A stretch of 64,000 nucleotides of DNA from Waddliaceae bacterium. GTDB lineage: Bacteria; Chlamydiota; Chlamydiia; Chlamydiales; GCA-2709385. The stretch lies in assembly GCA_002709385.1 (NCBI GenBank), contig PAQS01000010.1, positions 1 to 64,000 of the forward strand, written 5' to 3'. The notes below the pieces were generated by a model. It was not told where the DNA came from and did not search any database. It saw only the letters and a list, made by a program, of their open reading frames with translations. Positions 45,601 through 49,199 of the stretch are shown here, piece after piece. A program made the translations under genes and the position numbers. Position 1 is the stretch's first letter, and the number at the start of each line of letters is the position of its first letter.

Positions 45601-46168
45601 TTCCAACGAAGTCAATGATGACGTTGATGGAGGGCTTGTTTTCTTCAATCGAGCACCAACAGGGCTTGAGCTTGATAACCATGAAGTAAGTGAACTTGCT
45701 CCAGAAGGCACTGTAATTGGAACATTGACTGAAGAAGACCCTGATTTCGTTGATAGCCATACCTTCAAATTCCGTCATTCGGATAATTCCTTGCATGACG
45801 TTGATGAAGCAGGCCGTTTCCGTATCGAAGGTGATAAACTTGTAGTCAATAATCCATTCCTTATTGACTACGAAAGTGCCACAAGCCACGACGTAACAAT
45901 TGTTGTTCTCGATTCAGAAGGGCTAGAGTTTGAGCGTGACTTTACTGTAGATGTGCTAGACGAAGCAGAGCAAACTTACGATCAAATTATGGATTTACTC
46001 AATCAAGAATATAGAGACGATGCAGCTGTACAAACTCCATACGACCCAACAAACCCAGAACGTCGCCTACGTAACCCTAAAGCCGGCGGAGAATTTGTTG
46101 ATACATCTACACCAGACAGCTTAGAAAAAGTGCGTCGATATTTAAATGACGCCAAAAACGAGGAATAA
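24674..46168 (+). CDS. Giant adhesin-like surface protein: LEPR-like N-terminus, DUF4347, 58 SdrD B-type repeats, cadherin-like tail
   Basis: A 7164-residue protein. Residues 7-17 (PLEERIVLDAA) match the LEPR-type motif at the start of many giant exported proteins. Residues about 48-235 are DUF4347, with the hallmark 'DGRIDLLACNVAGGEDG' and 'GGNWYLEYGD'. From 236 to about 6990 I count 58 repeats averaging 116 residues. Each has a calcium-loop motif (D-x-N-x-NGIQD-x-GE-x-G), 'TDasGlYsF..l.PGdY..eF.lP.gf.fT.Qd.G.DD..DSD.D', and a closing DAG. A cadherin-like domain follows (APTGLELDNHEVSELAPEG), then a charged tail ending NDAKNEE. The only cysteine I saw is in DUF4347. There is no classical signal peptide or LPXTG anchor, so type I secretion is the likeliest route (inference). 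The protein is probably a long calcium-stiffened fibre for attachment. Confidence 0.9.
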   Translation: MRFHFIPLEERIVLDAAAVVDVAEALTEQSSDDASHELNTDQAIFDEHSSDVLQNEASIYPTTEILVISSRVSNPDLLIDAAQDNVEIILYNPDQASLTDIADAIEAKLGERQASNIGFVNDGSEGFFSLNRETSVNLESLSQSEALQAFWNRIGNAVSADGRIDLLACNVAGGEDGAQLVELLGDITGREIAASDDLTGSADLGGNWYLEYGDVEANNEYFTEEIDHWSSVLANAILGDFVFEDLNANGIQDPGEPGVAGVDVTLYESPGGTVVDTTTTDLSGAYTFPDVLPGDYFLEFELPAGYTFTGQDIGGDDTLDSDVDPAGFTNVFTLSTDDVANEWDAGIYQLASIGDLVWEDQNLDGIQDPGEPGIFDVTVNLYDSSLVFQATTQSDIDGNYVFDNLTPGDYIVEFVLPNGYLFTIQDAGGDDTLDSDADPITGQSGVISLISGQIEVDVDAGLTKDPTLAFIGDTVWEDLDFNGQQDALEPGVAGVTVNLFDSGNTLISTDLTNSLGEYQFGGLTPGSYYLEFVLPSGYVFTSQDAGGDDTLDSDANRSTGQTANFTLVAGQTDNTLDAGIIQQSSTASIGDYVWEDNNGTATQDGSQTAIAGVEVHLLDSSLNLLETTFTDASGLYSFTDLVPGDYVIEVVAPLGYVFTTQDDASAGDTLDSDVDVITGQTAIITLAEGESNTTVDAGLYQPVTIGDLLFIDADFDGIQDAGEVGPAGVQVDLIDTATSTVVATTTTGVDGAFSFTNQAPLSTYQLLFSLPTGFAFTLQDQGGDDALDSDVNSAGEVLFGITSGEIIDDLDAGIVELATIGNFVWEDTDRDGLQNLLNTPIEGITVNLLDDLGVQQQTTTTDVNGFYSFEVLPGTYQVEWVLPNTHIFTTQDVGGDDTIDSDADTTTGRSTLFTVSPGEFNDTLDAGMVVGATIGDFVWLDQNLDGIQDGSEPGVEGVTVNLLDGLGTFLESTVTDAAGAYVFEGLADGDYIVEFIPLAGASFTLADQGIFDTLDSDADVTTGRSPVITVVAGQVEDSIDAGIASGITLGDRVWEDQDFDGIQDFAESGISGVTVNLYDSLDNFIATTVTDSAGLYSFTGIAPDDYYLEFILTSGFAFTTQDAGVDDAEDSDANRTTGRTDVFSLVSGQTDDTWDAGFVNSANLATIEAFVWNDQNFDGIQDVGELGVSGVTVNLLDATSTVVDTLVTNAAGIVTFTNQIPGTYELEFVEPAGFVFTTANVGSDETIDSDASTTSGRTGTFTVSSGQTFTDYDAGLVDSANLGSIGDFVFEDTNFNGIQDAGEDGIDDVLFRLFDSTGTQSFGVTFSDPTGAYLFDNLLPGDYLIEVTVPTGFSVSPQDQGIDDTVDSDFDSVTFRTDVITVLPGVTNNTVDLGLINSSDLGSVGELVFLDENFNGRFNPGEAVLSGVTVNLYDGLNNPLDTTVTDSQGLYSFSNLIAGDYQVEFILPTGFSFTFKDYVASDNFDSDADQTTGRSDIFTLVLGENRNNIDAGLIDNNDLGSISDFVWSDTNFDGIQDIGELGFSGVTVNLLNSTGTTTFDSTTTDGSGLYIFNSVIPGDYIVEFILPTGQAFSLRDAGGDDSLDSDPNRTTGRTAVITITAGENDDTVDAGLIDASGLGSISDFVFEDTNFNGIQDLGEAGIENVTVTLLDGSFGFISSTTTDSFGLYSFNNLVPGNYRVQFDLPTGYSFTTQNVGADDTVDSDPDTSFGITDIITLSASENNTSVDAGMFLTSSLGSIGNFVWRDTDFDGIQDAGEPGLSNVIVRLLDDSLNILETTTTNASGLYSFTDLLPGSYYVQFTLPSLTVFGPQDAGGDDTLDSDADPSTGRTALITLAAGENNDTIDVSTISESDLASISDTAWIDANFNGIFDAGELGLELVTVNLYDNTLTLVATTTTDSSGNYIFDDLIPGDYTVEFVAPSGFVFTYQNMGVDDTVDSDPDRITGFTDTITLGAAEQNQDIDAGFIATSDLASIGDFVWEDLNQDGIQDIGESGIDTVTVNLYDSSLALIDTTLTDALGAYSFTDLIPDDYTLEFVLPSGFIFTLQDVGADDTVDSDADPITGQTTTITLTASENNTSVDAGMIQEANLARIGNFVWNDLDFDGIQDLGEPGLANVTVELYDNTMTLLDTTVTDSNGLYEFTGLSSGDYSVRFIAPSGFVITMQDSGADDSIDSDADPISGQTDLFSLSAGQNLDTIDAGMVNESTLATIGDRVWEDQNFNGLFDVGENGVAGVTVQLFDSSLNLLDSTSTDASGLYSFTSLIPDDYIIGFILPSGFIFTSQDIGPDDTIDSDADPVSGQTAVITVGASESNLNVDAGLLSQSNLASLGNLVFSDNNFNGIQDSGDTALSGVTVNLLDAADNIIDTILTNSSGLYLFEDLIPGDYRVEVVLPSGFLFTAKDVGTNDAIDSDTDQVTGRSDLVTLAPGEDNLSVDSGMFAESSLSEIGDFVWEDLNFNGIQDIGEAGIAGVTVELLDLSDAVVASTTTDGSGAYSFTGVIPNDYKLRFTAPTGFQFTAQDAGSDDSLDSDADASGLTDPFTLGLSTVDNSRDAGLIQTASLASVGDFVWNDLDVDGIQDPGEPGVSGVTVNLYDALNNLIDTTLTGVSGDYNFTGLIPGDYQIEVIAPTGFNIGFKDQGVDDTVDSDIDPISMRSDVFTLSTGENNTTIDAALVADSSLASVGDFVWIDLDHDGIQDPGEPGANNITVNLLDNSSTIIDTTVTDSNGFYEFVGLTPANYRIEFVLPLGFLFTPQDQGADDTLDSDADEITGQTALFTLAPGENNDTVDAGIINQANLGSIGDFVFEDSNFNGIQDSGESGFAGMTVNLLDASLSIIDTTTTDASGLYSFGDLLAGDYTVEFVLPTGFIFTNQDSGANDNIDSDADETTGRSPVITLAPNQDNNSVDAGIVDISSFGSIGNFVFEDQNFNGVFDGGESGIDGVVVRLFDANTLLQVDITSTSGGGLYSFDDLTPGEYFVRFEAPSGFGFTLQDQGGDDTLDSDANQISGETATITLLSGQNNTTIDAGLVDNADLASIGNFVWDDANANGIQDLGEVGISGVTVNLLDSSLNLLDSTVTDASGLYTFTDIFPGSYVVEFILPTNYFFTTQDVGADDTIDSDPNSSTGQSSIITLSAGENNDTIDAGMTLGAIIGDFVWNDLNMNGIQDLGESGLENVAVNLLDSADNVVDSTITNASGFYQFTGVASGDYRVEFIPLAGFTFTLQNQGANDNIDSDADVTSGRTAIQTFTAGSVTDNIDAGLVADFTSSVISDFVWQDLDSDGIQDAGEPGVSGVTVNLFDGSGTLISTTTTNSAGLYNFTGTVPGTYYVQFVAPLGFGFTSQDIGSDDGVDSDANITTGNTDLFTLSSNEQIFDIDAGIVGPASLTNIGNFVFEDLNYDGIQDAGENGLGNVIVNLYRSDDTFIDSTITDASGNYLFSNIPAGSYYAEFILPSGLTFTLQDQGADDSLDSDVNPVNGRTAIITLAPGATNLDLDAGAFVPATFGDKVFRDSNFNGVFDSGEAGIANVTVELLDSSSSVVASTLTDANGDYLFNTVIPGDYTIRFVKPTGFAFTFQDTGVDDAIDSDADRETGETEEVTVVAGQNVLNLDAGLIPSADLAEIGNFVFNDFNFNGIQDVGEDGVEGVVINLYDFNSNLFLTTTSDASGFYAFPELPPGSYTLEAILPSGFQFAPKDVGSDDLIDSDVDTISGQSDLITLSPGLTNNSIDIGLQALTTIGDFVWEDLNLNGIQDPGESGIDGVTVNLLDAGMAIVDTTTTAGGLYSFVDILPGDYHIQYILPSGYLFVPKNVGSDQSIDSDANVGTGITDLFTADPGEIDLDRDAGMYRPGTIGDFVWEDLNADGIQDPGEVGVGGITVRLYDSLNQLVQTDITDSSGLYTFSNVDPGFYQVEVELATGYFYSPALQGADSDLDSDIDQVSGRSATFEIQSGDAITNIDSGIYQRGSISDFVWNDTNFNGIQDAGELGMANVTVNLYDSINALVGTETTDALGNYLFEDLRPGDYRLEVILPSGFSFTLQDNAGDDLTDSDIDPNTGSVDITLNSGANETFWDAGLVDNSLLATVGDFVWNDLNQNGIQDAGEPGIEGITVELFDDIDALIASTTTDANGFYSFTNIIPNDYYIKVSPGTGFIFTTQDAGGDDSLDSDFNTVTGRTDPFTLSTSQVDNSRDAGLIQVGSIGDFVWEDLNFDGIQQGNESGVAGLTVNLYDEFSNLLDTTITDGNGLYLFENLASASYFVEFMLPGGFLFTHKNAGSDVELDSDADQTTGQTDLFFLAPGEERTSSDAGIYQLASISNFVWNDLDFNGIQDPGEAGFSGVNVRLLDVSLNVIDTDVTNSSGFYSFSNLNPGNYYVEFELPSGFSFTKQNIGSNDNVDSDANQTTGRTLLIPLNSGDANDTIDAGILELGSISDFVFEDTNANGLQDPGELGISGITVNLLDSSETLISTTATDTNGFYIFNDLGAGDYIVEFVAPSGFALTLANVGADDSIDSDPSQTTGRTPLITLLPGEDNNTVDAGMTIVSSTTGTIGNFVWNDVNFNGIQDAGETGIAGIGVQLYTSGGTFVASTSTNAGGFYSFNAVNPGDYFVEFIKPAGLTFSPQDVGSDDTVDSDANPTTGQTAVFTVNAGDLIDTIDAGMYSIGPIALGSLSDTVWEDSNLNGIQDAGELGIADARVNLFDNANNLIDSQLTDANGNYLFDNLSAGNYRIQFLAPGTGDGFVYTAANVGADDTIDSDADETTGLTSLIALAAGENNDTWDAGFFRTVSIGDRVWEDLNYNGIQDAGEPGLATVTVLLYDSADNVIDSTITNPNGIYSFEDLTPGLYRIGFLLPTDHFFTLQDQGGDDSIDSDADEVTGLTDQFLLESGQEDNLDLDAGLYRPVSIGDYVWEDANYNGIQDNGEVGIANAIVTLFDGSGNIVATDITDSAGFYQFEDLTPGTYSLGFTLPSGYLFTLQNQGSNDNVDSDADPLTGLTTEMFFLSGAEESGWDAGAYRPVSIGDYVWEDLNYNGIQDANEIGLSGVSVELYDGTNTLIATTATDVTGFYQFTGLTPGEYHIEVIAPSGFFFTQQMLGSDASIDSDVNESTGISPSQFFFSGDEIDTIDAGLYQTASVGDFVWEDLNVNGIQDPGEIGIEDVVVQLLDASDNVLETVLTDANGMYFFDELLPGDYRILFQATPGLLFHTLQDQGSDDSVDSDADATSGRSHLFSLISGESNTSVDAGFYQLGSIGDFVFEDINFNGIQDLSDPGIENVTVNLYDSANNLIDTTVTNAVGFYFFDDLLPGDYHLEFITPTDYFITFQDQGSDDSLDSDADMITGITDDKFLLSGTFDDTRDAGMYQLVSIGNFVWEDINFNGIQDLGEPGVADVLVNLYTSTNTLVASTTTNASGFYLFEDLLPGEYFVEFATPSGYFFTHQDQGSDDLFDSDADQVTGRTGSLFVSSGEQNTSFDAGMYQNASIGDFIWDDLNYNGIQDPGELGIENVIVHLYDSTDQLIQSTSTDASGFYLFTEVTPGNYYIQVETPVDHFITLQNQGADDSVDSDIADPSGKSDLTFLESAEVDLNWDAGFYKLGSIGDFVWEDINFNGIQDAGEPGIENITVRLLDSSNNILAFTTTDAAGFYQFQDLVPGSYRLEFLFPLSLTPTHQDAGSDDTVDSDVDEFTVLTAVTFVESGEHDTSIDAGGYETASIGDKVWEDLNYNGIQDPGEPGVAGVFVRLLDDTNTLIDTVVTLANGAYLFEDLAPGTYHIEYILPSQFFFTLQDQGSDDTVDSDTDPVTGTSPDITVGSGEDNLTVDSGVYRLASISDYVWEDLNYNGIQDPGEQGIEGVIVNLFDGNSNFITSTLTDVNGLYLFDALNPGDYQVAFVLPSDFLFTQEDMGSDDAIDSDADPLSGLSPVITLSSNEQNNTVDAGMYQYASIADFVWEDTNYNGVQDIDEVGIEGVEVNLYDNGDNLVASTVTDASGQYIFANINPGDYYVEFLTPTAFFITHQDSGPNDTLDSDADETSGKTDLFSLISNEDRTDIDAGMFQLAEIGDYIWEDLNYNGLQDPGEGGVEFALVSLFDAYGNFIDSTFTLADGAYAFTDLLPGNYYVQFTPPPGFFLTHQDIGLDNAIDSDANQTTGRSVTTFLSSGEVEDSFDAGMYQLASIGDRVWEDTNLNGIQDPGEPGVPFVDVILYDGTGAFVAATTSDFFGRYEFTDLLPGEYHLRFIEPTDFFFTDQDQGSDDTLDSDADPLDGLTINTFLESGENDNSWDAGFFTYGSVGDFVWEDLNFNGIQDAGEPGVANVTVNLLDENEQFIASTTTDANGFYQFDSVLAGEYIIEVIPPSDYFITKLDQGSDDSLDSDVDPLDNKTEAFLIRSSTFEDHVDIGLFQLASIGDRIWNDYDLDGIQDAGEEGISDVTVNLYDGSSVLISTTVSDINGNYVFMDLLPGEYFIEVLLPATHQFFSPMDVGADDTVDSDVDQTSGRSDPTFLSSGEDETGVDAGLIGYASIGDQVWDDLNLNGIQDLGEPGVADITVRLYDSTDTLLATTVTDSLGFYSFDDLLPTEYYVEFVIPPTMFFTAQDQGIDENLDSDADPVTGRTDLRFYGSAEMNTSTDAGIYQLGDIGDFVWEDHNVNGIQDLGELGVEGVTVYLFDGTDTLIATTTSDVNGFYEFNDLMPANYHVEFEAPTGYFFTAANQGSDDSIDSDADENTGAAEEFFLLSGEFANRWDAGLYRLGSIGDFVWEDMNFNGIQDAEDLGIPNVVVNLYDAANVLIDSTITDAFGFYQFTDVVPQVYTLEFETPDGYKVTKKDIGSDTEDSDIDPITAFTDPMLLFSGQNDISRDAGFYRPAAVGDYVWEDLDQDGIQDSFEPAIANIEVNLFSVDSLGNETFVSSTLTDTNGHYEFIDLDPGEYVVEIVSPFDMYYTTKDAGLDDTIDSDTNPDGKTDTFALVSNEVNDDVDGGLVFFNRAPTGLELDNHEVSELAPEGTVIGTLTEEDPDFVDSHTFKFRHSDNSLHDVDEAGRFRIEGDKLVVNNPFLIDYESATSHDVTIVVLDSEGLEFERDFTVDVLDEAEQTYDQIMDLLNQEYRDDAAVQTPYDPTNPERRLRNPKAGGEFVDTSTPDSLEKVRRYLNDAKNEE
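25379..45643 (+). repeat. Array of 58 SdrD B-type coding repeats
   Basis: The repeats are about 350 bp each. Two linker classes are visible. Repeats around 9-30 are mostly joined by a longer linker (DAGLIDSANLGSIGDF-like), while repeats 1-8 and about 31-58 mostly use a short one (DAGMYQLASIGDFVWED-like). Late repeats often carry NYNGIQDPGE and are closer to one another; stretches of about 30 identical bases recur near 41.2, 41.9 and 42.2 kb. Ser/Pro-rich antisense reading frames across the array are by-products of its composition. Confidence 0.85.
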
Positions 46169-46169
46169 G

Positions 46170-46712
46170 CTAGACGACTTCTTCATCCGTCAAAAGCGCT
46201 CTTGATTCGTCATTAGTATATGAAGGAGGTGAAGAAGTCCATTCAGCAAAAGTATGACCCAAATTGTCATACTCTTGGCAGCCGCAACAAGTACCAAATG
46301 GGAGAAAACAAGCAGCTACCTCAGCGACAAGTAAAGCAAGTTCCGCTGCACTCCAAGTGGAAAGTAAGACAGCAGCTTTTCCTGTAGTCATTCCATCAAA
46401 ACTATGATGCGCCAAATGTAAATACATAAGAGTACCTATACTGGTCCAGGCTGCTAAGGTCCCAGGAATAAGAGATAAGGAACAATACAACCTTTGCCAC
46501 GAACAAGTACTTTTTGATAAATCGCGATCTACTGGATCCCATTTTGGAACATACTGGCAAAAACACAAACGGCATGCATTACAAGAAAAAGTTTCAGGAT
46601 TGTTAATAGGACAACAGAAAAAATAAGTAGAATATGGCTTAAAATAGGGGCTCATTCCCCAAATACTACCTAAAGAGTGGGAACTAGATGTTTCATCATA
46701 TACATCTGACAT
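46170..46712 (-). CDS. Cys-rich membrane protein with a bilobed hydrophobic region (Inc-like candidate)
   Basis: I place the start at the ATG at 46712 (MSDVYDETSS), which has aaggcag about 6 bases upstream; a longer frame from 46763 has no such site. The 180-residue protein has a Cys-rich N-terminal part (FFCC, CNACRLCFC). Two hydrophobic segments follow, about residues 77-100 and 110-140, separated by a short loop (HHSFDGMTTGK). The C-terminus is polar with a PPSY motif and an acidic end. Two close membrane helices with both ends on one side is the pattern of chlamydial inclusion-membrane (Inc) proteins, but ordinary membrane proteins can look the same. It ends one base from the stop of the convergent adhesin gene. 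Confidence 0.6.
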   Translation of the reverse strand: MSDVYDETSSSHSLGSIWGMSPYFKPYSTYFFCCPINNPETFSCNACRLCFCQYVPKWDPVDRDLSKSTCSWQRLYCSLSLIPGTLAAWTSIGTLMYLHLAHHSFDGMTTGKAAVLLSTWSAAELALLVAEVAACFLPFGTCCGCQEYDNLGHTFAEWTSSPPSYTNDESRALLTDEEVV

Positions 46713-46840
46713 AGCGACTGCCTTAATTTGCCAAGTTCGGAAATGAGCACGGCATACTAGCAAAAATAGACCCTCAGTACCAGAGCTTTTCTTGAATCTA
46801 TCCGCTGCTTAAAGGTATAAGGAATGAAAAGGAGAAAACA

Positions 46841-47326
46841 ATGCCAAGATTACGTCAAATGGAAGTAGGCTATAACCCTATTCATGATCGATTAATCTTA
46901 TTCCTACATATGGATGATTTCACTGAGTATCGCTTTTGGCTCACTCGACGCTATGTAAAATATCTTTGGCAAGGACTCAAACAACAACTAGAAGCAGACC
47001 CTAACCACGATGCCAATCAAGAAGAAGAAATTCAACGCGTTAACCAAGCCTTCAATCAAGAACAAACAGCTCGCCATGAAACTGGTGCCCAACAATTTAC
47101 AAATCGTTTACAAAATACACCTCTTGGACAAGAACCTATCTTGCTCTGCCGTTTACAAATAAAAACAGACGTAGGCCCCTACCCAGTTTTATGTATGCAT
47201 CCACATCAAGGACAAGGTATGGAAATCGCAATGAACCGTATGATGATTCACTCATTATTGCGGCTCATCGTTGATGGGGTCGCTAAAGCAGATTGGGACC
47301 TTCCCCAAATTGCTAGCCACTGTTAA
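46841..47326 (+). CDS. Conserved protein of unknown function
   Basis: A 161-residue cytoplasmic protein beginning MPRLRQMEVGYNPIHDRL. It contains a well-formed block 'YRFWLTRRYVKYLWQGLKQ', then a Q/E-rich helix and a C-terminal part with 'MNRMMIHSLLRLIVDG'. I recall similar unnamed proteins in several proteobacteria, so it is likely a real conserved family, but no function is known to me. A strong ribosome site (aaggag) stands 6 bases before the ATG. It is followed 28 bases downstream by a terminator and runs opposite to both neighbours. Confidence 0.7.
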   Translation: MPRLRQMEVGYNPIHDRLILFLHMDDFTEYRFWLTRRYVKYLWQGLKQQLEADPNHDANQEEEIQRVNQAFNQEQTARHETGAQQFTNRLQNTPLGQEPILLCRLQIKTDVGPYPVLCMHPHQGQGMEIAMNRMMIHSLLRLIVDGVAKADWDLPQIASHC

Positions 47327-47354
47327 GAGCTTCTTACTCCTTACAAGAATACAT

Positions 47355-47393
47355 AAAAAAGGCCAAAACTTTTCCTAAAGCTTTGGCCTTTTT
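47355..47393. terminator. Bidirectional Rho-independent terminator
   Basis: A perfect A/T-flanked stem (aaaaaggccaaa pairing with tttggccttttt) with a short loop has U-runs on both strands. It serves the plus-strand gene ending at 47326 and the minus-strand gene ending at 47421. A diverged copy lies at 47953-47996, as part of a tandem duplication. Confidence 0.85.
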
Positions 47394-47420
47394 ACAAGAA
47401 TAACATTTATCATTTTCTAA

Positions 47421-47855
47421 TTATACTAATGTTCCATTACCACCTTGAGAACTGTCTCCACAAAAACACGTATTTCTAAATTTATTTTCCCCTTTTTCAG
47501 AACTTGCAAAGTATATAAGAGGAAAAATTAACAGCCAAAGCTCCACCTCACCCAGCCCCTTACACAGCTCCTTCATAAGTGAAGTTTCAACTGCTACTGG
47601 AGCTTCATCTTCTAAATTAGAAACAACTGGAGTTTGCTCTACTTCTCTCTCAAAATTTTCTTCTTTGTCTATTACAAGAACTGTTGATTTATTTAATCTT
47701 TCAGGTGTTTTTGTAGTTACAGAAGAATAAAAAGTAAAATTAGAAACACTATTAATGCGATAACTAAGATTATCTACAGATCTGGAAATTGTATTTTCTA
47801 CTTTTTCAAATGCACATACGACAGAACACTTAATAGCATCAAAATTAATACTCAT
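47421..47855 (-). CDS. Small paralogous protein with a C-terminal hydrophobic segment (copy A)
   Basis: A 144-residue protein of unknown function. The N-terminal 45 residues (MSINFDAIKCSVV...SRSVDNLSYRINS) and the C-terminal 50 (APVAVETS ... FRNTCFCGDSSQGGNGTLV) match the neighbour at 48022-48699; the middle differs. A hydrophobic stretch near residues 104-116 (ELWLLIFPLIYFA) could be a membrane helix. It has the ribosome site aagga 5-6 bases before the ATG. Copy A lacks the acidic repeats of copy B. Fast-changing middles with fixed ends suggest an interaction partner at each end or recent diversification. Confidence 0.65.
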   Translation of the reverse strand: MSINFDAIKCSVVCAFEKVENTISRSVDNLSYRINSVSNFTFYSSVTTKTPERLNKSTVLVIDKEENFEREVEQTPVVSNLEDEAPVAVETSLMKELCKGLGEVELWLLIFPLIYFASSEKGENKFRNTCFCGDSSQGGNGTLV

Positions 47856-47952
47856 TTATATCCTTGTTTTATTATTTTTATTTACAAACAGAAGACATCT
47901 TAATTTATTTTTAATTTTATATCAAGAATTATTATTACTCATACAAAATACA

Positions 47953-47997
47953 CAAAAAAAAGACCAAAACTTTTCCTAAAGCTTTGGCCTTTTTACA
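47953..47997 (-). terminator. Terminator of copy B (duplicate of the one at 47355)
   Basis: This is nearly identical to the terminator at 47355-47393 but one stem base differs. On the minus-strand RNA the change gives a G-U wobble that keeps the hairpin and the U-run, while on the plus strand it gives a mismatch. That fits selection for terminating only the minus-strand gene. Confidence 0.75.
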
Positions 47998-48021
47998 AGA
48001 ATAAAATTTATCGGTTTCTAA

Positions 48022-48699
48022 TTACACTAATGTTCCATTAGTACCTTGAGAATTGTCTCCAAAAGAAAACATATTTCTAAAATGATTTTTTCCTTCTTCT
48101 GGAAGTGTATGGTAGATAGCAAAAAACTGAAGAGAAACACCTGCAGTCCAAAGCGCCACCTTACCCAGCTTACTCATATGTGAAGTTTCAACTGCTACTG
48201 GAGCTTCACCTTCTAAATCAGAAACAAATAGAGTTTGCTCTACTTCTGTCTTAAAAATTTTTGTTTCGTTTGTAGGCTCTGTAACTGGAGTTTGCTTTAC
48301 TTCTTCCGTAACAAGTTCTTCATTCAGTTTATATTCTTTATTTGGATCTATACAAATAATTAACGGTAAATCTAATTCTTTTTCTTTTTCAGTCTTATCA
48401 TCATCAATAACAACAGTTTGAGTCCCTGTAACTGAAGTCTGTTTTTTTTCTTCCGTAACAAGTTCTTCATTGATTTTACGATTTTCACTTGGATCCATAC
48501 AAATAATTACCGATCCATTTAATATTCTCTTTTCTAATTCTCCATCTAATTTTTTTTTATTTTTAGAAGAAGAAAAAATAGAATTAGCGATACTATTAAC
48601 GCGATCACTAAGATAGTTTACAGCTCTGGAAATTGAACTTCCTACTGTTTTGAATGTATCTACGATAAAACTCTTAACATCATCAAAATTAATACTCAT
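48022..48699 (-). CDS. Small paralogous protein with internal acidic repeats (copy B)
   Basis: A 225-residue paralogue of the 144-residue protein just downstream. Between the shared ends it has two copies of a unit of about 35 residues (VIICMDPSENRKINEELVTE and LIICIDPNKEYKLNEELVTE, each followed by E.KQT.VT), missing in copy A. A hydrophobic segment lies near residues 184-200 (ALWTAGVSLQFFAIYH). There is no signal peptide and no known domain. The pair plus its terminators arose by tandem duplication. The ribosome site is weak (aaaagg, 13 bases away). Confidence 0.65.
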   Translation of the reverse strand: MSINFDDVKSFIVDTFKTVGSSISRAVNYLSDRVNSIANSIFSSSKNKKKLDGELEKRILNGSVIICMDPSENRKINEELVTEEKKQTSVTGTQTVVIDDDKTEKEKELDLPLIICIDPNKEYKLNEELVTEEVKQTPVTEPTNETKIFKTEVEQTLFVSDLEGEAPVAVETSHMSKLGKVALWTAGVSLQFFAIYHTLPEEGKNHFRNMFSFGDNSQGTNGTLV

Positions 48700-49199
48700 T
48701 TTAAATATTTACCTTTTATTTAGTTTATTTAGATTGTATTGATTTTGTTAATAAAAATTTAATTAAATTAATATATTTGTAAATTTTCATTAAGAGAGAT
48801 TATAGAAAACATAAAGATTTTGTAAATGTGAAATATACAGGAAAAGAGCTTATTTAAAAATATTCCATAACTAGTTACCGATAGTGGAGTCTTATCACTA
48901 TTAGTATGTAGATAGCTCGCCGCGGGAGCGGCTTGTCTCTAAGTAGCCCCTGTGCTTCAGCTCGGGGAAGAGTGAGTAAAAGAATACAGCGCCACGGTTA
49001 GTGGCAAGACATCAGCTACTATTTATGGATTCATGATTCGCTAAGGTTTTTGCTTGAAAGCTGTATCTGATGCGGAATTAGGTGCTCATAAAACCAGACA
49101 AAATCTCGAACACATCTAACGACGTAAGGAATAAATGATTTAAGAAAAAATCACCATTTTTGATACTTTATTTTTTTATTCAAATAGGGACGATCTCTT
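48700..49199. other. 500-base gap: A/T-rich promoter zone, then a GC-richer structured stretch
   Basis: About 140 bases next to copy B are nearly pure A/T and should hold its promoter. From about 48860 to 49130 composition changes sharply to a GC-richer sequence with several short perfect stems (separate entry), with no long open frame on either strand. The last 70 bases before the ATG at 49200 are A/T-rich again. Confidence 0.6.
48915..49025. ncRNA. Possible structured RNA
   Basis: Stems visible by eye are gccgc/gcggc around a GGGA loop (48919-48932), a closing helix agtagc/gctact (48942-48947 with 49015-49020), and, inside it, cccc/gggg (48947-48950 with 48964-48967) and gccac/gtggc (48991-48995 with 49001-49005). 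This resembles a multibranched RNA domain. It lacks the signatures of tmRNA, RNase P, SRP RNA and tRNA. A remnant of a group II intron or insertion sequence is the main alternative. Strand and ends are not determined. Confidence 0.35.

Noticed and set aside
25379-45643. Regular spacing suggesting a CRISPR-like or tandem DNA repeat array
   Set aside because: The period is about 350 bp, the units are coding and diverged, and there are no short identical repeats with spacers.
24674-46168. Many Ser/Pro-rich antisense open frames and short sense-strand frames within the repeat arrays
   Set aside because: They recur at the repeat period, have no ribosome sites, and follow from the composition of the repeat-coding strand.
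46713-46763. Longer N-terminus for the Cys-rich membrane protein
   Set aside because: No ribosome site precedes 46763, while 46712 has one.
48915-49025. tmRNA, RNase P RNA, SRP RNA or tRNA in the GC-rich stretch
   Set aside because: None of their hallmark sequences (tag frame and CCA end, GAGGAAAGTCC, GGAAGGAAGCAG-type loop, cloverleaf) is present.
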